Positions 52,391 through 64,000 of a DNA stretch of 64,000 bases are shown here, in pieces. The translations under genes were made by a program, and so were the position numbers. Position 1 is the stretch's first letter; each line of letters opens with the position of its first letter. This stretch comes from Kordiimonas marina. Lineage in GTDB: Bacteria; Pseudomonadota; Alphaproteobacteria; Sphingomonadales; Kordiimonadaceae. Below the pieces are notes generated by a model. The model ran no database searches and was not told where the DNA came from. It was given only the letters and a program-made list of their open reading frames with translations. The stretch spans positions 248,001-312,000 of the forward strand of contig NZ_JAINDF010000003.1 in assembly GCF_023006325.1 (NCBI RefSeq). Direction: 5' to 3'.

Positions 52391-52795
52391 TCAGGTTCCT
52401 GCCGAATCCCGCTTATACTGGCGCGCACCGGCAAGGGGCGGAATGGTCGCCCAGCGGCTATCTGTGAAGATTTCATAGGAAATCTCCAGCCCTGACGGAT
52501 CGTCGAGCGAGCCAGTGCTGACATTGTTATTGTTGCCTTTGCCGCCATCCCACGTGAGCGGCGTGCCGCATTTGGCACAGAACCGGCGGACCGCCTTGTC
52601 GCTCGCCCGGGCCTCGCCTTCTGGCCGCGAAATCCAGCGGAGCTGCCCCTCAGGGACGCTGGTAAACGTCATGAAGGGACCGCCTGAGTTCTTCTGGCAA
52701 TCCGTGCAATGGCAATTGCCGGTCTGGTGTCCGTCCAGATTGATTTCATACCGCGCGGCACCACACAGGCAGCCGCCTTGGCGTAGATCAGCCAT
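52391..52795 (-). CDS. GFA-family zinc protein
   Basis: 134 residues from ATG 52795 (AGGAG 8 bases upstream; the ATG at 52810 is weaker). Zinc ligands C9, C11, C28, C30, C33, C73 and C76 in GGCLCGA, CHCTDCQ and FCAKCGTPL match the glutathione-dependent formaldehyde-activating enzyme/CENP-V fold. Despite the name, most members have unknown substrates. It is divergent from uvrA; the uvrA LexA box lies 23 bp upstream of its start, so it may be SOS-repressed too. Confidence 0.9.
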   Translation of the reverse strand: MADLRQGGCLCGAARYEINLDGHQTGNCHCTDCQKNSGGPFMTFTSVPEGQLRWISRPEGEARASDKAVRRFCAKCGTPLTWDGGKGNNNNVSTGSLDDPSGLEISYEIFTDSRWATIPPLAGARQYKRDSAGT

Positions 52796-52817
52796 TTCCA
52801 GTCTCCTCACTGATTTT

Positions 52818-52832
52818 GTTCTTTATTTGTTC
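52818..52832 (+). promoter_or_regulatory. LexA (SOS) box, uvrA
   Basis: GTTCTTTATTTGTTC is a perfect GTTC-N7-GTTC site, 102 bp upstream of uvrA and 23 bp upstream of the GFA gene on the other strand. Confidence 0.8.
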
Positions 52833-52933
52833 CTTTCTCGCCGCTAATGTCAAGCCACAAGACAAGACGCTTGACTCAATAGGGTACAAGCGCCACTTGA
52901 TGGGACAGAAACGTTAGGCGTAGCGAGGCTTTC

Positions 52934-55795
<2,862 letters not shown>

Positions 55796-55818
55796 CCGCA
55801 GCATACAGGAGCCTTCCC

Positions 55819-56559
55819 ATGCGCTACGCCGTCTTTTCCGACATCCATGCCAACGTCTGGGCGCTCCGGGCAGTGCTGGAGGATGCGGAAAAGCAAGGCG
55901 CTGGGCAACTCGTCAACCTGGGCGACATTCTCTATGGACCCTTGGCGCCGAGGGAGACCTATGACCTGTTGAGGGCGCATGATGTCATCACGATCCAGGG
56001 CAACCAGGACCGGATCATCTATGATGCCACCGATGAGAGCCGCGCAGTGCTGCCGACGCTGGATTATGTCTGCCGGGATTTGGGGAAAGCTCCGATTAAC
56101 TGGCTGAAAAATCTACCGAAAACAGAGGCCTTCGACGGCATGTTCCTGTGCCACGGCGCGCCTGGAAGCGATATGACCTATCTGCTTGAAGATGTCTCCT
56201 CCGGCCATGCCATCCTGCGATCAGATGCCCAGATCACAGTCACTCTTAGCGATGTTCTTTCAGGCCTGACACTCTGCGGCCACCCCCATATACCGCGCCA
56301 CATAAGGCTCACGGACGGGCGCGAGATCGCGAACCCCGGCAGTGCCGGCCTCCCCGCCTATTCGGATGACCTGCCCTTCCCCCATGTCATGGAAACCGGC
56401 AGCCCCCATGCCCGCTACCTGATCCTCGATATTCAGGACGGTAGATACGAGCTCAGTTTCAGGACCGTCAGCTATGACTGGGACACGGCCGCCCGGCGCG
56501 CCAGCCACATGGGGCGCGATGATTGGGCCTCTGCGCTCAGGACCGGCCGCATTCGGTAA
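55819..56559 (+). CDS. Metallophosphoesterase (YfcE/COG0639-like)
   Basis: 246 residues. Metal ligands: D8-I-H10 in FSDIHANVWAL, NLGDILYGP, GNQDR (the usual GNHD has Gln here), LCHGAPG and CGHPHIPRH. NPGSAGLPAY matches the YfcE-like ending. Substrate could be phosphodiesters or nucleotides. The Q in GNQD is seen in some members, so activity is likely. It begins 23 bp after uvrA. Confidence 0.85.
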   Translation: MRYAVFSDIHANVWALRAVLEDAEKQGAGQLVNLGDILYGPLAPRETYDLLRAHDVITIQGNQDRIIYDATDESRAVLPTLDYVCRDLGKAPINWLKNLPKTEAFDGMFLCHGAPGSDMTYLLEDVSSGHAILRSDAQITVTLSDVLSGLTLCGHPHIPRHIRLTDGREIANPGSAGLPAYSDDLPFPHVMETGSPHARYLILDIQDGRYELSFRTVSYDWDTAARRASHMGRDDWASALRTGRIR

Positions 56560-56642
56560 ACAAGCCCACCTCTTTGCTTGCATCGTCAGATTCGGCCCGT
56601 TAGGCTGAGGATCGGCCGCAGATAAATTAGGGTGCTGCCGAA

Positions 56643-56664
56643 GTAAACCTGAGTTTCCGTTTAC
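56643..56664. repeat. GTAAAC/GTTTAC palindrome
   Basis: Perfect 6-bp arms with a 10-base spacer, about 35 bp before the solute-binding-protein gene. Candidate operator. Confidence 0.35.
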
Positions 56665-56697
56665 GCGGTTTCCATAACTGGATTTAAGATTCCCCCG

Positions 56698-57516
56698 ATG
56701 TTTGCAAGTACTAAACGCCTTGGTTTATCAAATATTTTCCTGACATTCTTTCTTGTCTTCATGGCGTTTCAGCCTGTGTCCGCTCAAGAGAAGGGCACAG
56801 GGGCACAAAAAGCCCCTCTCAAGGTCGCGATCCGGGAATTCCTGCCGCCTTATGTCTATGAAAAAGCAAAAAGCGGGATAGAGGTGGACCTGGTTCAGGC
56901 GATCCTCAGTGAAGCCCATATCCCTTACCGCTTTATCCAGCTGCCACGCATCCGCATGATCCAGAGCTTCGAAGACGGCAAGATCGACGGCCTCCTGACC
57001 CAGAATGCCGAGGCCTCATCGGTCGGCTGCGTCACGGTGCCTTATATCACCCATCATAATCTTGCTTTCACGCTCGCGGACCGGCACCTGAAGGTTGGGA
57101 GCCTCGCTGACCTCAGCCACTATGCCGTTATTTCCTTCAGCGGCGCCACGCGCTACCTGGGCCCCACCTTTGCCGCGGCCATCAAGGACAGCCCCCGCTA
57201 TACCGAATCCGGTGACCAGGGCACGCACATCGCCCTTCTCTACAAGCGCCGGTTCGATGTGGTGGTCGGCGACCAATGGATCATTCGGCTCGCACAGCGG
57301 CGCTATATGGAAAAAACCGGCGTCTATCATGAGCTTACCGGGCATAAGATCATGCCGGCATCCCATTATGTCGCGCGCTTTCATGACCAGAAATACTGTG
57401 ATGCCTTCAACCAGGCCTATGCCGACCTGAACGCCGAGGGCACGCTCGCCGACATCTGGAACAGCTACAAGGCCCGTATTCTAGTGGATGCGGCCCCGCC
57501 CGCCAAAGTACACTAA
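56698..57516 (+). CDS. Periplasmic solute-binding protein (SBP family 3)
   Basis: 272 residues. Signal peptide (LSNIFLTFFLVFMAFQPVSA), then the amino-acid/polar-solute binding fold: PLKVAIREFLPPYVYEKAKSG, GIEVDLVQAILSEA, RFIQLPRIRMIQSFEDGKIDGLLTQ and a late segment AYADLNAEGTLADIWN. Ligand unknown. No ABC permease or ATPase gene is near, so it is an orphan and may be a sensor component. The ATG has a weak ribosome site. Confidence 0.83.
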   Translation: MFASTKRLGLSNIFLTFFLVFMAFQPVSAQEKGTGAQKAPLKVAIREFLPPYVYEKAKSGIEVDLVQAILSEAHIPYRFIQLPRIRMIQSFEDGKIDGLLTQNAEASSVGCVTVPYITHHNLAFTLADRHLKVGSLADLSHYAVISFSGATRYLGPTFAAAIKDSPRYTESGDQGTHIALLYKRRFDVVVGDQWIIRLAQRRYMEKTGVYHELTGHKIMPASHYVARFHDQKYCDAFNQAYADLNAEGTLADIWNSYKARILVDAAPPAKVH

Positions 57517-57532
57517 GCCGTATATAACAGCT

Positions 57533-58078
57533 TCAGAAACCGCTGCCCGGCTGTGTGAGGAAGGCCAGCTCTTCTGCCGTGCTGGAGCGCCCCACGATCG
57601 CATTGCGGTGCGGATAGCGGCCGAACCGGTCGACGATATCTTTGTGGGCATGGGCGAATTTCAGATTCTCCGACAATTCCGGCGTCGCGGCGAACAGCTC
57701 GATCGACGTTTCATGCACCGTGCGGCTTTCGCTATGCATATAGGGCATATAGAGAAAAGCGCGCCAATATGGCGGCAGCGCCTCATCCGCCCCTGCCCGC
57801 ACCGCTTCCTGCGCGCAGACCAGCGCCATGGCGTCGGTTGCGAAGGCGCGCGGGGTGTCGCGGAACATGTTGCGCGGGAATTGGTCGAGCACGATGATCT
57901 CGGCAAGGCGTCCGCGCGGGGTATCGCGCCATGGTGCAAGTTCACCCTGGGCGGCGGCTTCATACAGCGGAAGGAAGCGGCGCCGTATCATGGCGTCAAA
58001 GCTGGCATCCTTCCGCCACCAGTCTTGTGGCGTGATCTCGGTGAACCAGAAATAGACAATATCCTCGGCGCGTATCAT
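57533..58078 (-). CDS. DUF924 family protein
   Basis: 181 residues. DIVYFWF, PRGRLAEIIVLDQFPRNMFRDT, DAMALVCAQEA and YMPYMHSES/E are clear family marks, with GRYPHRNAIVGRSS at the end. The family adopts an alpha-helical fold with no firm function. It overlaps the M28 gene by 4 bp. Confidence 0.85.
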   Translation of the reverse strand: MIRAEDIVYFWFTEITPQDWWRKDASFDAMIRRRFLPLYEAAAQGELAPWRDTPRGRLAEIIVLDQFPRNMFRDTPRAFATDAMALVCAQEAVRAGADEALPPYWRAFLYMPYMHSESRTVHETSIELFAATPELSENLKFAHAHKDIVDRFGRYPHRNAIVGRSSTAEELAFLTQPGSGF

Positions 58079-59247
58079 AACTTTTTCTCCTGCTTTTCCA
58101 GTGCCTTGGGTAGAAGGCGCAGCAAAGCCTCAGCACAGTCCGCAGCCTCCTCAACGCACCTCAAATCCACCCTGTCCGGCATATCTTTTGGCGTATGGAT
58201 ATGGGGCATCAGCCCATCCTCATCATAGGCCGCGAGCGTGAGCGCGGAGATATCATCGCGCGCGAACCAGACGCTGTCGAAATCCCCCACATGATGCCGC
58301 GCGGGCTGAAAACCCTTGAAACGCTCATTGAGCCGGGCCAGCGCCCCCGCCGCCTTGATAAGCGGGCCACCATAATAAACCTTTGTGAAGCCACCACTTT
58401 CCGTCACGTAAGCAAGCTTGCCAGCCCCGACCGTATCGATATTGAGGATATGGGTCTGGTAGCCGTGCAGTTCGCCCCGGTGCTGGCGCCAGTAGTGCTG
58501 GGCGCCGAGCATCCCGGCTTCTTCCGCGCTGGTGATCACCAGCCGCACCTCGGTATCGGCTGGCATATTGTGCCACAGTCGGCTGGCCACAGCTGTTGCA
58601 CATGCAACACCTGAGAGGTTGTCGTTGCCGCCGGGCGTGAAACCGTGGCGCAGATAGTCCCAGCTCGCCACCCCCGCCTGCGCAACCAGCAGAAAACCGA
58701 AAAACACCCTCAGCCACAAAGGCACGCCGATCCCGACCGCGACCGCGAGCGGCACCAAAAGCCCGAAGGTGACAATCCCGGTCCCGAGCCAGACGGAAAG
58801 CGCGAAATGACGGACCTGATCAGGCCTGTAGGCGAAGGAGGCCGGGGCGCTGTCCAGATGCGCCATCAGGATGATGAGCCTGCGGCCCACGCCCTTCTTG
58901 GCGACCAGGTTGGCGCCAAGCGTACGGTCCCCCGCCCAGGCGAGCGGGCTGACCCGCCAATCGAAATAAAGGAGATGGCTGACAAGCAGCATCAATCCGC
59001 CGAGCACGAACGCCACCGGCGCCAGTGGCACCGCCAAAATCATCAGCGCCTGCCCAAGGGCGACGATCCAGAAAAAGGTCAGGTATGTCTTGGGCGCGGT
59101 GAAGCCTTCTTCGGTGACCTCAACGCCAATTTCGCCGCTCAGCTCCGCCATCAGCGCTTCCCGCGCTTCCATTTCTTCTTCGGAACCGAAGCCCCGATGC
59201 GGCCAGTCGCTGAGCGTGTTAAAGATGTCCGTCGCGGAAAGCGGCAT
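58075..59247 (-). CDS. Membrane M28-family metallopeptidase
   Basis: 390 residues. It contains several membrane segments (about 55-95 and 150-190, interrupting the fold) and M28 metal ligands: H in [10 protein letters not shown] in [12 protein letters not shown] in [10 protein letters not shown] in NIDTVGAGK and H in HTPKDMP. The frame extends upstream to 59724 over trmFO on the other strand, but that region does not resemble peptidase; ATG 59247 (MPLSATDIF) with GGGGGA nearby is the realistic start. Resembles membrane-bound aminopeptidases of the M28 group. Confidence 0.75.
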   Translation of the reverse strand: MPLSATDIFNTLSDWPHRGFGSEEEMEAREALMAELSGEIGVEVTEEGFTAPKTYLTFFWIVALGQALMILAVPLAPVAFVLGGLMLLVSHLLYFDWRVSPLAWAGDRTLGANLVAKKGVGRRLIILMAHLDSAPASFAYRPDQVRHFALSVWLGTGIVTFGLLVPLAVAVGIGVPLWLRVFFGFLLVAQAGVASWDYLRHGFTPGGNDNLSGVACATAVASRLWHNMPADTEVRLVITSAEEAGMLGAQHYWRQHRGELHGYQTHILNIDTVGAGKLAYVTESGGFTKVYYGGPLIKAAGALARLNERFKGFQPARHHVGDFDSVWFARDDISALTLAAYDEDGLMPHIHTPKDMPDRVDLRCVEEAADCAEALLRLLPKALEKQEKKL

Positions 59248-59395
59248 AGATCCCCCGAAAATCCGTCCTGCCCCAGCCCCCAGGCCGCGCTTTTCGCTTT
59301 CCAACCGCCCCGCCTGTCCGGTAAACAGGCGCCAAAGCGACAGGGGCGGCGCGACCGGCCCAAGTGATGGCAAGAGTATGATGAGGCACCAGAGC

Positions 59396-60733
59396 ATGAC
59401 ACAAGCGCCAAAAGCAATCCATATCATCGGCGGCGGCCTCGCTGGCAGCGAAGCGGCCTGGCAGGCGGCAGAGATGGGCGTGCCCGTGATCCTGCATGAA
59501 ATGCGCCCCGTCCGTAAGACAGACGCGCACCATACCGAAAACCTCGCCGAGATGGTCTGCTCCAACAGCTTCCGCTCGGACGACGCGGAAAACAACGCTG
59601 TCGGCCTGCTGCATGAAGAAATGCGCCGGATGAATTCGCTGATCATGGCCTCGGCTGAGAAGAACAAGGTGCCCGCGGGCTCGGCCCTCGCCGTCGACCG
59701 CGACGGTTTTTCCGCCCATGTCACCGAGACGCTCGAGAATCACCCGCTGATCACCATCGAACGCGGTGAGATCGACGGCCTGCCGCCGGCGGACTGGGAC
59801 AGCGTCATCATCGCCACCGGCCCGCTGACCTCCCCCGCGCTGTCTTCTGCGGTGCTGGAGCTGTGCGGTGAGGACAGCCTGGCCTTCTTCGACGCCATCG
59901 CGCCGATCATCTACAAGGACAGCATCGACTTCGGCACCGCCTGGTACCAGAGCCGCTATGACAAGGGCGACGGCGCCGACTATATCAACCTGCCGATGAC
60001 GCGGGAGCAGTATTACGAATTCATCGAGGACCTGAACTCGGGCGAGAAGACAGACTTCAAGGAATGGGAAAAGGATACGCCCTATTTCGAAGGCTGTATG
60101 CCGATCGAGGTCATGGCCGAACGTGGCCCCGAGACCCTGCGCTTCGGCCCGATGAAGCCCGTGGGCCTCACCTGCCCGCACTGGGAAGAACGCCAGTATG
60201 CCGTGGTGCAACTGAGGCAGGATAACAAGCTCGGCACGCTCTATAATATGGTCGGCTTCCAGACCAAGCTGAAATATGCCGAGCAGACCCGCATCTTCAA
60301 AAAGATTCCGGGGCTGGAAAACGCCCAGTTCGCCCGGCTTGGCGGGCTGCACCGCAACACCTTCCTCAACAGCCCCAAGGTGCTGGATGACCTGATGCGC
60401 ATGAAGGCGGACCCGCGCCTGCGCTTTGCAGGCCAGATCACCGGCGTCGAGGGCTATGTGGAATCCGCCGCCATGGGGTTGATGGCTGGACGATTCGCCG
60501 CGATGGAACGGCTCGGCCGCACGCCGGTCGCGCCGCCCGCCACCACGGCCTTCGGTGCCCTCATCAACCACATCACCGGCGGGGCCGATGCCAAAACCTT
60601 CCAGCCGATGAATGTGAACTTCGGCCTGTTCCCGCCGCTTGAAGGCAAGGTCTACAAGAAAGAGCGCAAACCGGCGATGAGCCGCCGCGCGCTCGAAGAC
60701 CTTCACAAATGGCGTGAGGCCCTTGACGACTGA
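59396..60733 (+). CDS. trmFO: tRNA uridine-54 methyltransferase TrmFO
   Basis: Folate/FAD-dependent methylation of U54 in tRNA to ribothymidine. 445 residues from ATG 59396, chosen because the FAD motif [21 protein letters not shown] begins there; the frame is open far upstream but unlikely to be coding. [17 protein letters not shown] carries an active-site cysteine; [12 protein letters not shown] and [11 protein letters not shown]-like segments match TrmFO. The C-terminus [28 protein letters not shown] is diagnostic. It is divergent from the M28 membrane peptidase. Confidence 0.94.
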   Translation: MTQAPKAIHIIGGGLAGSEAAWQAAEMGVPVILHEMRPVRKTDAHHTENLAEMVCSNSFRSDDAENNAVGLLHEEMRRMNSLIMASAEKNKVPAGSALAVDRDGFSAHVTETLENHPLITIERGEIDGLPPADWDSVIIATGPLTSPALSSAVLELCGEDSLAFFDAIAPIIYKDSIDFGTAWYQSRYDKGDGADYINLPMTREQYYEFIEDLNSGEKTDFKEWEKDTPYFEGCMPIEVMAERGPETLRFGPMKPVGLTCPHWEERQYAVVQLRQDNKLGTLYNMVGFQTKLKYAEQTRIFKKIPGLENAQFARLGGLHRNTFLNSPKVLDDLMRMKADPRLRFAGQITGVEGYVESAAMGLMAGRFAAMERLGRTPVAPPATTAFGALINHITGGADAKTFQPMNVNFGLFPPLEGKVYKKERKPAMSRRALEDLHKWREALDD

Positions 60734-60785
60734 TCTAAAACTCGCCACTGTCGCCCGCGAACATTTGTAGAACAGGGAGGCAGCG

Positions 60786-62186
60786 ATGAACCCATTTTCC
60801 TTCGCCAAAGCCGCCGTTAGCGCGGCTTTGGTTCTTTCAAGTATCAGCATTTCCGCGGCACAGCCGCCGCTTGACCCGCAAGCGGTCGAAATGGCGGCCA
60901 AGCTGCGCGATGCCGCACTCAAGTCCGACACGGCCTATAGCCTTCTTGAGGAACTGACCACCAAGTTCGGCCCGCGGCTTTCGGGCAGCAAGCATGAGCG
61001 CGCCGCCATCGACTGGGCTGAGGCCAAGCTGAAGGCCATGGGCTTCGACAAGGTCTGGACCGAGCCGGTCACCGTTGACCATTGGGAGCGGATCAAGCAA
61101 ACCGCCAGCATCATTTCACCTTACGCGCAGCCGGTGCTGATCACGGCGCTCGGCCACTCGGTCTCGACCCCCAAAGGCGGCCTGACGGCTGACGTTGTCC
61201 AGTTCGACACGCTTGCCGACCTCAAAGCCGCAGACCCGGCCAAGGTGAAAGGCAAGATCGCCTTCATCTCCAACCGTATGGAACGCGCCAAGGACGGCTC
61301 CGGTTATGGCCCGGCCGTGCAGGCCCGCGCCCATGGTGCCGCGGAAGGCGCCCGTAAAGGTGCCTTGGCTGTTGTCATCCGTTCGATCGGGACTGACACG
61401 CACCGCCTGCCCCATGACGGCATCCAGCGCTATGAGGACGGCGTCAAAAAGATCCCGGCTGCGGCGCTTTCGAACCCCGATGCCGACCAGCTGATGCGCA
61501 TCCTTAAGGAAGGCAAGCCGGTCAAACTGCATCTGGACATCCAGACCAAGGATTACGGCAAGGTTCAGACCGCCAATGTCATCGCCGAGATCACCGGCCG
61601 TGAAACCCCGGACCAGGCCGTCGTCATCGGTGGCCATATCGACAGTTGGGACCACGGCACCGGTGCCATCGACGACGGCGCGGGCGTGGCCCTGACGGTT
61701 GCTGCGGCCAAGATGATCAAGGACATGGCGCCCCAGCACCCGCGCAAGACCATCCGGGTTATCCTGTGGGCCTCGGAAGAGCCGGGCCTTCTGGGCGCCA
61801 AGGCTTATGTCGCCGCCCATAAGGACGAGCTGAAGAATATCGCCATCGAAGCGGAATCGGACTTCGGGGCTGACAATATCTATGGCCTTCGTGCCGCTGT
61901 TAGCGAGGATTCGCTCCATGTGATCGACGCCATGGCCCGTGTGCTTGGCCCGATTGGCGTTACCCGGCGTGGCGGCAAGGTCGAAGGCGGGTCTGACCAG
62001 AGCCTGCTTAAGGATGCCGGTGTTCCGGCGGTGGACCTGATGCAGGATGGTACCCGCTATTTCGACCTGCACCACACGGCTGACGACACGCTCGACAAGG
62101 TGGACCCCGCCCAGCTTCAGCAGAACCTGGCCTGCTGGGTCGTTTTCACCTACCTGTCGGCTGAATGGGGCGGCAGCTTCCGGTAA
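60786..62186 (+). CDS. Exported M28 metallopeptidase
   Basis: 466 residues with a signal peptide (KAAVSAALVLSSISISAAQ). M28 ligands: H-x-D in VIGGHIDSWDHG, D in GAIDDGAGVAL, EE in WASEEPGLLG, D in IEAESDFGAD and H in FDLHHTADDTLD. A PA-like insert is likely (VQFDTLADLKAADPAKVKGKIAF). Resembles carboxypeptidase Q-type secreted peptidases. It follows trmFO by 52 bp and ends at a strong terminator. Confidence 0.9.
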   Translation: MNPFSFAKAAVSAALVLSSISISAAQPPLDPQAVEMAAKLRDAALKSDTAYSLLEELTTKFGPRLSGSKHERAAIDWAEAKLKAMGFDKVWTEPVTVDHWERIKQTASIISPYAQPVLITALGHSVSTPKGGLTADVVQFDTLADLKAADPAKVKGKIAFISNRMERAKDGSGYGPAVQARAHGAAEGARKGALAVVIRSIGTDTHRLPHDGIQRYEDGVKKIPAAALSNPDADQLMRILKEGKPVKLHLDIQTKDYGKVQTANVIAEITGRETPDQAVVIGGHIDSWDHGTGAIDDGAGVALTVAAAKMIKDMAPQHPRKTIRVILWASEEPGLLGAKAYVAAHKDELKNIAIEAESDFGADNIYGLRAAVSEDSLHVIDAMARVLGPIGVTRRGGKVEGGSDQSLLKDAGVPAVDLMQDGTRYFDLHHTADDTLDKVDPAQLQQNLACWVVFTYLSAEWGGSFR

Positions 62187-62209
62187 GCACCGCACCGCAG
62201 CAGAAAAAC

Positions 62210-62239
62210 AAAGAGCGCCCAAAACCGGGCGCTCTTTTT
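62210..62239. terminator. Bidirectional terminator
   Basis: AAAGAGCGCCC-AAAACC-GGGCGCTCTTT, 11-bp perfect stem, T-run after it on the plus strand. It lies between the M28 gene and the convergent TPR gene. Confidence 0.9.
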
Positions 62240-62266
62240 GTTTAAGGCAAGATCAGAAGGGAAAGC

Positions 62267-62770
62267 TTAACGGCCTTCCTTCTTGGCCACCTTATGGGCG
62301 GGGGCATCGGCTTCCGCCTTTTGGGCATGGTAAGCGGAAAGCGCGCTATCCACATCCGCAAGCGGCTTGCAACCGTCCGCGCACAGGCGGGCAAGCTTGT
62401 CCCGGTTGTCGGTGGCCCGGGAAACCAGGTCCCGCTTCAGGAACGCCAGGGCCTGGGCTTCAAGCGCAGCCTTGTCGTTGGGCTCCAACTCCAGCGCCTG
62501 ACGGTAGTTGCGCAGGCCGTGGCCAACCAGCCCCATGGCTTCATGGGTTTTACCAAGGCCCACGAGCGCATTCACATTGGCGGGGTCCGCCACCAGCGCG
62601 CGTTCATAAAGCTCCTTGGCTTTCTTGGTCTGCTTGGCGCTGAGTGCCGCCTGGCCCTCGCTCACCAATTCACGGGAAAGCGCCTGATATTTGCTGGCTG
62701 TTTGGGCCGCCGCTGGCAGGGTAAAGACCACCGCCGCAACGCAAAGAGCCGTCAGTTTCCGCATTGCCAT
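62267..62770 (-). CDS. Small exported TPR protein
   Basis: About 167 residues from ATG 62770 (GAGGA 5 bases upstream; 62764 and 62785 are alternatives). Signal peptide (LTALCVAAVVFTLPAAAQ), then two or three TPR units: SEGQAALSAKQTKKAKELYERALVADP, NALVGLGKTHEAMGLVGHGLRNYRQALELEP, and a C-terminal stretch with a disulfide-like CADGC. Ends in a lysine/alanine tail. Partner unknown. Confidence 0.8.
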   Translation of the reverse strand: MAMRKLTALCVAAVVFTLPAAAQTASKYQALSRELVSEGQAALSAKQTKKAKELYERALVADPANVNALVGLGKTHEAMGLVGHGLRNYRQALELEPNDKAALEAQALAFLKRDLVSRATDNRDKLARLCADGCKPLADVDSALSAYHAQKAEADAPAHKVAKKEGR

Positions 62771-62834
62771 GCCATTCCTCATCACGTTCTTTGTTGCCTC
62801 ATGCTACCCGGTTTTTGGCTGCTTGCCATGGTTT

Positions 62835-64000
62835 TTAGGTAGAACGCCCCAAAATCGCGACAAAAAAGCCGTCCGTTTCATGGGGCACCGGTGCCAGTTG
62901 CAGCATTTCCGGCATCAAGGCCAAACTCTCCGGGGGCGGGCTTTCCATCACATTGGACCATATGGCCCGATAGTCCAGCACCTGCCAGCCTTGCCCTTCC
63001 GGGCTTTCCAGAAAATGGCGGATCACGTCCTCATTTTCCTCAGGCAGCACCGAACAGGTCATATAAACAAGCCGGCCGCCGGGGCCCACCAGTCCCGCCC
63101 CTTCATGGAGCAGGCTTTCCTGAGTGTGCCTGAGCGCGGTTAAGGAATCCTTGTCAAAGCGCCAGCGTTGATCCGGGCTCCGCCGCCAGGTACCACTGCC
63201 GGTGCAGGGAACATCGAGAACAACCCGGTCCGCCTTGCCCTGAAGCGGGGCCAGCGCCTGTGTGCGCGCTTCGCCTTCAAGCGGCAGTTTGAGCGGCTGG
63301 ATATTATGGGCGGCGGCGCGCTTCGCACGGGTTTTCAGTTCAGAAAGCCGTTTGCCGGATATATCGCAGGCATGGACCTGGCCCTTGCCTTTCATCGTCG
63401 CGGCGATCAGCAGGCTTTTGCCGCCCGCGCCTGCGCACAGGTCCACCACCTGCTGCCCGGGGCCGGCTTCAACCAGCAAGCTGGCCACCTGTGCTGCTTC
63501 ATCCTGGACCTCGACAAGACCGTCCCGATAGGCCGGGCTGCCGCCAAGGTTCACATGTTTTTCGGCACGATATCCAATTGGTGAAAGTTTTGTTTTTTCA
63601 AAACCTTCCAGAGCAGACTTAATTTTATCCTGAAACTTTTGATTGCCTGCCTTAAGCGGATTGAGGCGGATATCCAGCGGCGCGTGGCCACATAGTGCGG
63701 CAGCTATTTCCTGCCAGGCTCCGCCAAAGCGGCGCTCAAACCCGGGCTGCGCCCATGCGGGCACATTCGCGTTTGCCGCCGCCGGGGCTGTCGACCAATC
63801 CAGCGCCTTCAGCTTGGCGACCTGCGCTTCCTCATCCGCGCTTATGGCGGCAGGCGCAAAGCGGGCATCCGTTCCGAACAGCGTCAGCGCCTCGGAATCC
63901 GTATGAGCAAGATAGGCGATCAGGAGGGCGCGGGCATCTATGGTACCCTGCCCGGCACTCTCAAGCGCCCACATATAGAGGCCGCGGCCGCGCAGGATTG
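62835..64000 (-). CDS. RsmB-type RNA (cytosine-5) methyltransferase, partial
   Basis: SAM-dependent m5C methyltransferase of the RsmB/NOP2 family. The frame runs off the window: an ATG is available at 63974, but the frame stays open to base 64000 with residues ILRGRGLY before it, so the true start lies outside. SAM motif VVDLCAGAGGKSLL, the PC catalytic/binding motif LDVPCTGSGTWRRSPD and the TC catalytic cysteine in YMTCSVLPEENED are all present. The N-terminal helical part resembles RsmB-like domains. 388 or more residues are visible. Confidence 0.9.
   Translation of the reverse strand, partial: ILRGRGLYMWALESAGQGTIDARALLIAYLAHTDSEALTLFGTDARFAPAAISADEEAQVAKLKALDWSTAPAAANANVPAWAQPGFERRFGGAWQEIAAALCGHAPLDIRLNPLKAGNQKFQDKIKSALEGFEKTKLSPIGYRAEKHVNLGGSPAYRDGLVEVQDEAAQVASLLVEAGPGQQVVDLCAGAGGKSLLIAATMKGKGQVHACDISGKRLSELKTRAKRAAAHNIQPLKLPLEGEARTQALAPLQGKADRVVLDVPCTGSGTWRRSPDQRWRFDKDSLTALRHTQESLLHEGAGLVGPGGRLVYMTCSVLPEENEDVIRHFLESPEGQGWQVLDYRAIWSNVMESPPPESLALMPEMLQLAPVPHETDGFFVAILGRST

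Noticed and set aside
59248-59724. N-terminal extension of the membrane M28 peptidase to 59724
   Set aside because: It would run antisense through the first 110 codons of trmFO, has low-complexity Ser/Arg/Ala composition, and family homology starts near 59247.
59219-60931. 570-codon minus-strand frame opposite trmFO
   Set aside because: Antisense shadow; the protein has no family match and crosses two real gene boundaries.

Overview
The window looks like a chromosomal segment of a free-living alphaproteobacterium with moderately high GC. The evidence is the gene set and order: amiC–mrcA–prfB diverging from rne, a NADH dehydrogenase NDUFA12-type subunit next to a DUF2155 protein and mlaD, aroQ–accB–accC–aat, a fused thiS–thiG, class II (B12-dependent) nrdJ, and LexA boxes of the alphaproteobacterial GTTC-N7-GTTC type. 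Kordiimonadales, Rhodospirillales or Sphingomonadales-like lineages would all fit; I cannot pin the genus. No rRNA, tRNA, CRISPR array, prophage or insertion sequence was recognised, so this is mostly core genome.

Layout. 1–1760: tail of an unknown gene and a GT61 glycosyltransferase. 1790–5233: ferredoxin and two different cysteine desulfurases on the minus strand, diverging from an alpha/beta hydrolase (Fe-S/sulfur mobilisation). 5282–11391: anmK (wall recycling), tyrS and a giant AsmA/DUF3971 envelope protein. 11489–17567: glnE, a BCP peroxiredoxin, a DUF455 ferritin-like protein, an M23 peptidase overlapping a bactofilin. 17653–22632: prfB (with an intact programmed +1 frameshift), mrcA and amiC on the minus strand, divergent from rne (23157–26000). 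26145–29126: M48 protease with TPRs, DsbA-like protein, nitrilase-family hydrolase. 29131–29965: three small membrane protein genes in an overlapping minus-strand operon. 29988–34165: thiSG divergent from aroQ–accB–accC–aat. 34102–35474: DUF2155, mlaD, NDUFA12 on the minus strand. 35907–39575: nrdJ behind tandem NrdR-like boxes. 39840–44963: a PAS-GGDEF-EAL protein, an H1-tailed DUF4389 membrane protein, glycerophosphodiesterase with a 31-residue companion, and a sterol-desaturase pair. 45014–50829: small membrane protein, thiolase and acyl-CoA dehydrogenase, patatin, esterase, SIMPL protein. 50939–55795: ssb and uvrA, each with its own LexA box and separated by two unrelated genes. 55819–64000: phosphoesterase, solute-binding protein, DUF924, two M28 peptidases, trmFO, a TPR protein, and an RsmB-type RNA methyltransferase running off the end.

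Functional themes are cell envelope (anmK, AsmA-like, M23/bactofilin, PBP1a, AmiC, MlaD), information processing (tyrS, prfB, rne, aat, trmFO, ssb, uvrA, RsmB), sulfur/Fe-S/thiamine metabolism, lipid and acyl-CoA metabolism, and deoxynucleotide supply. I found no clearly new multi-gene system. The most notable non-coding signals are a 13-bp perfect hairpin that contains the start codon of aat, the prfB frameshift site, paired LexA boxes, and tandem NrdR-like boxes 31 bp apart. Two short genes (31 and 58 codons) were found by reading the sequence directly.
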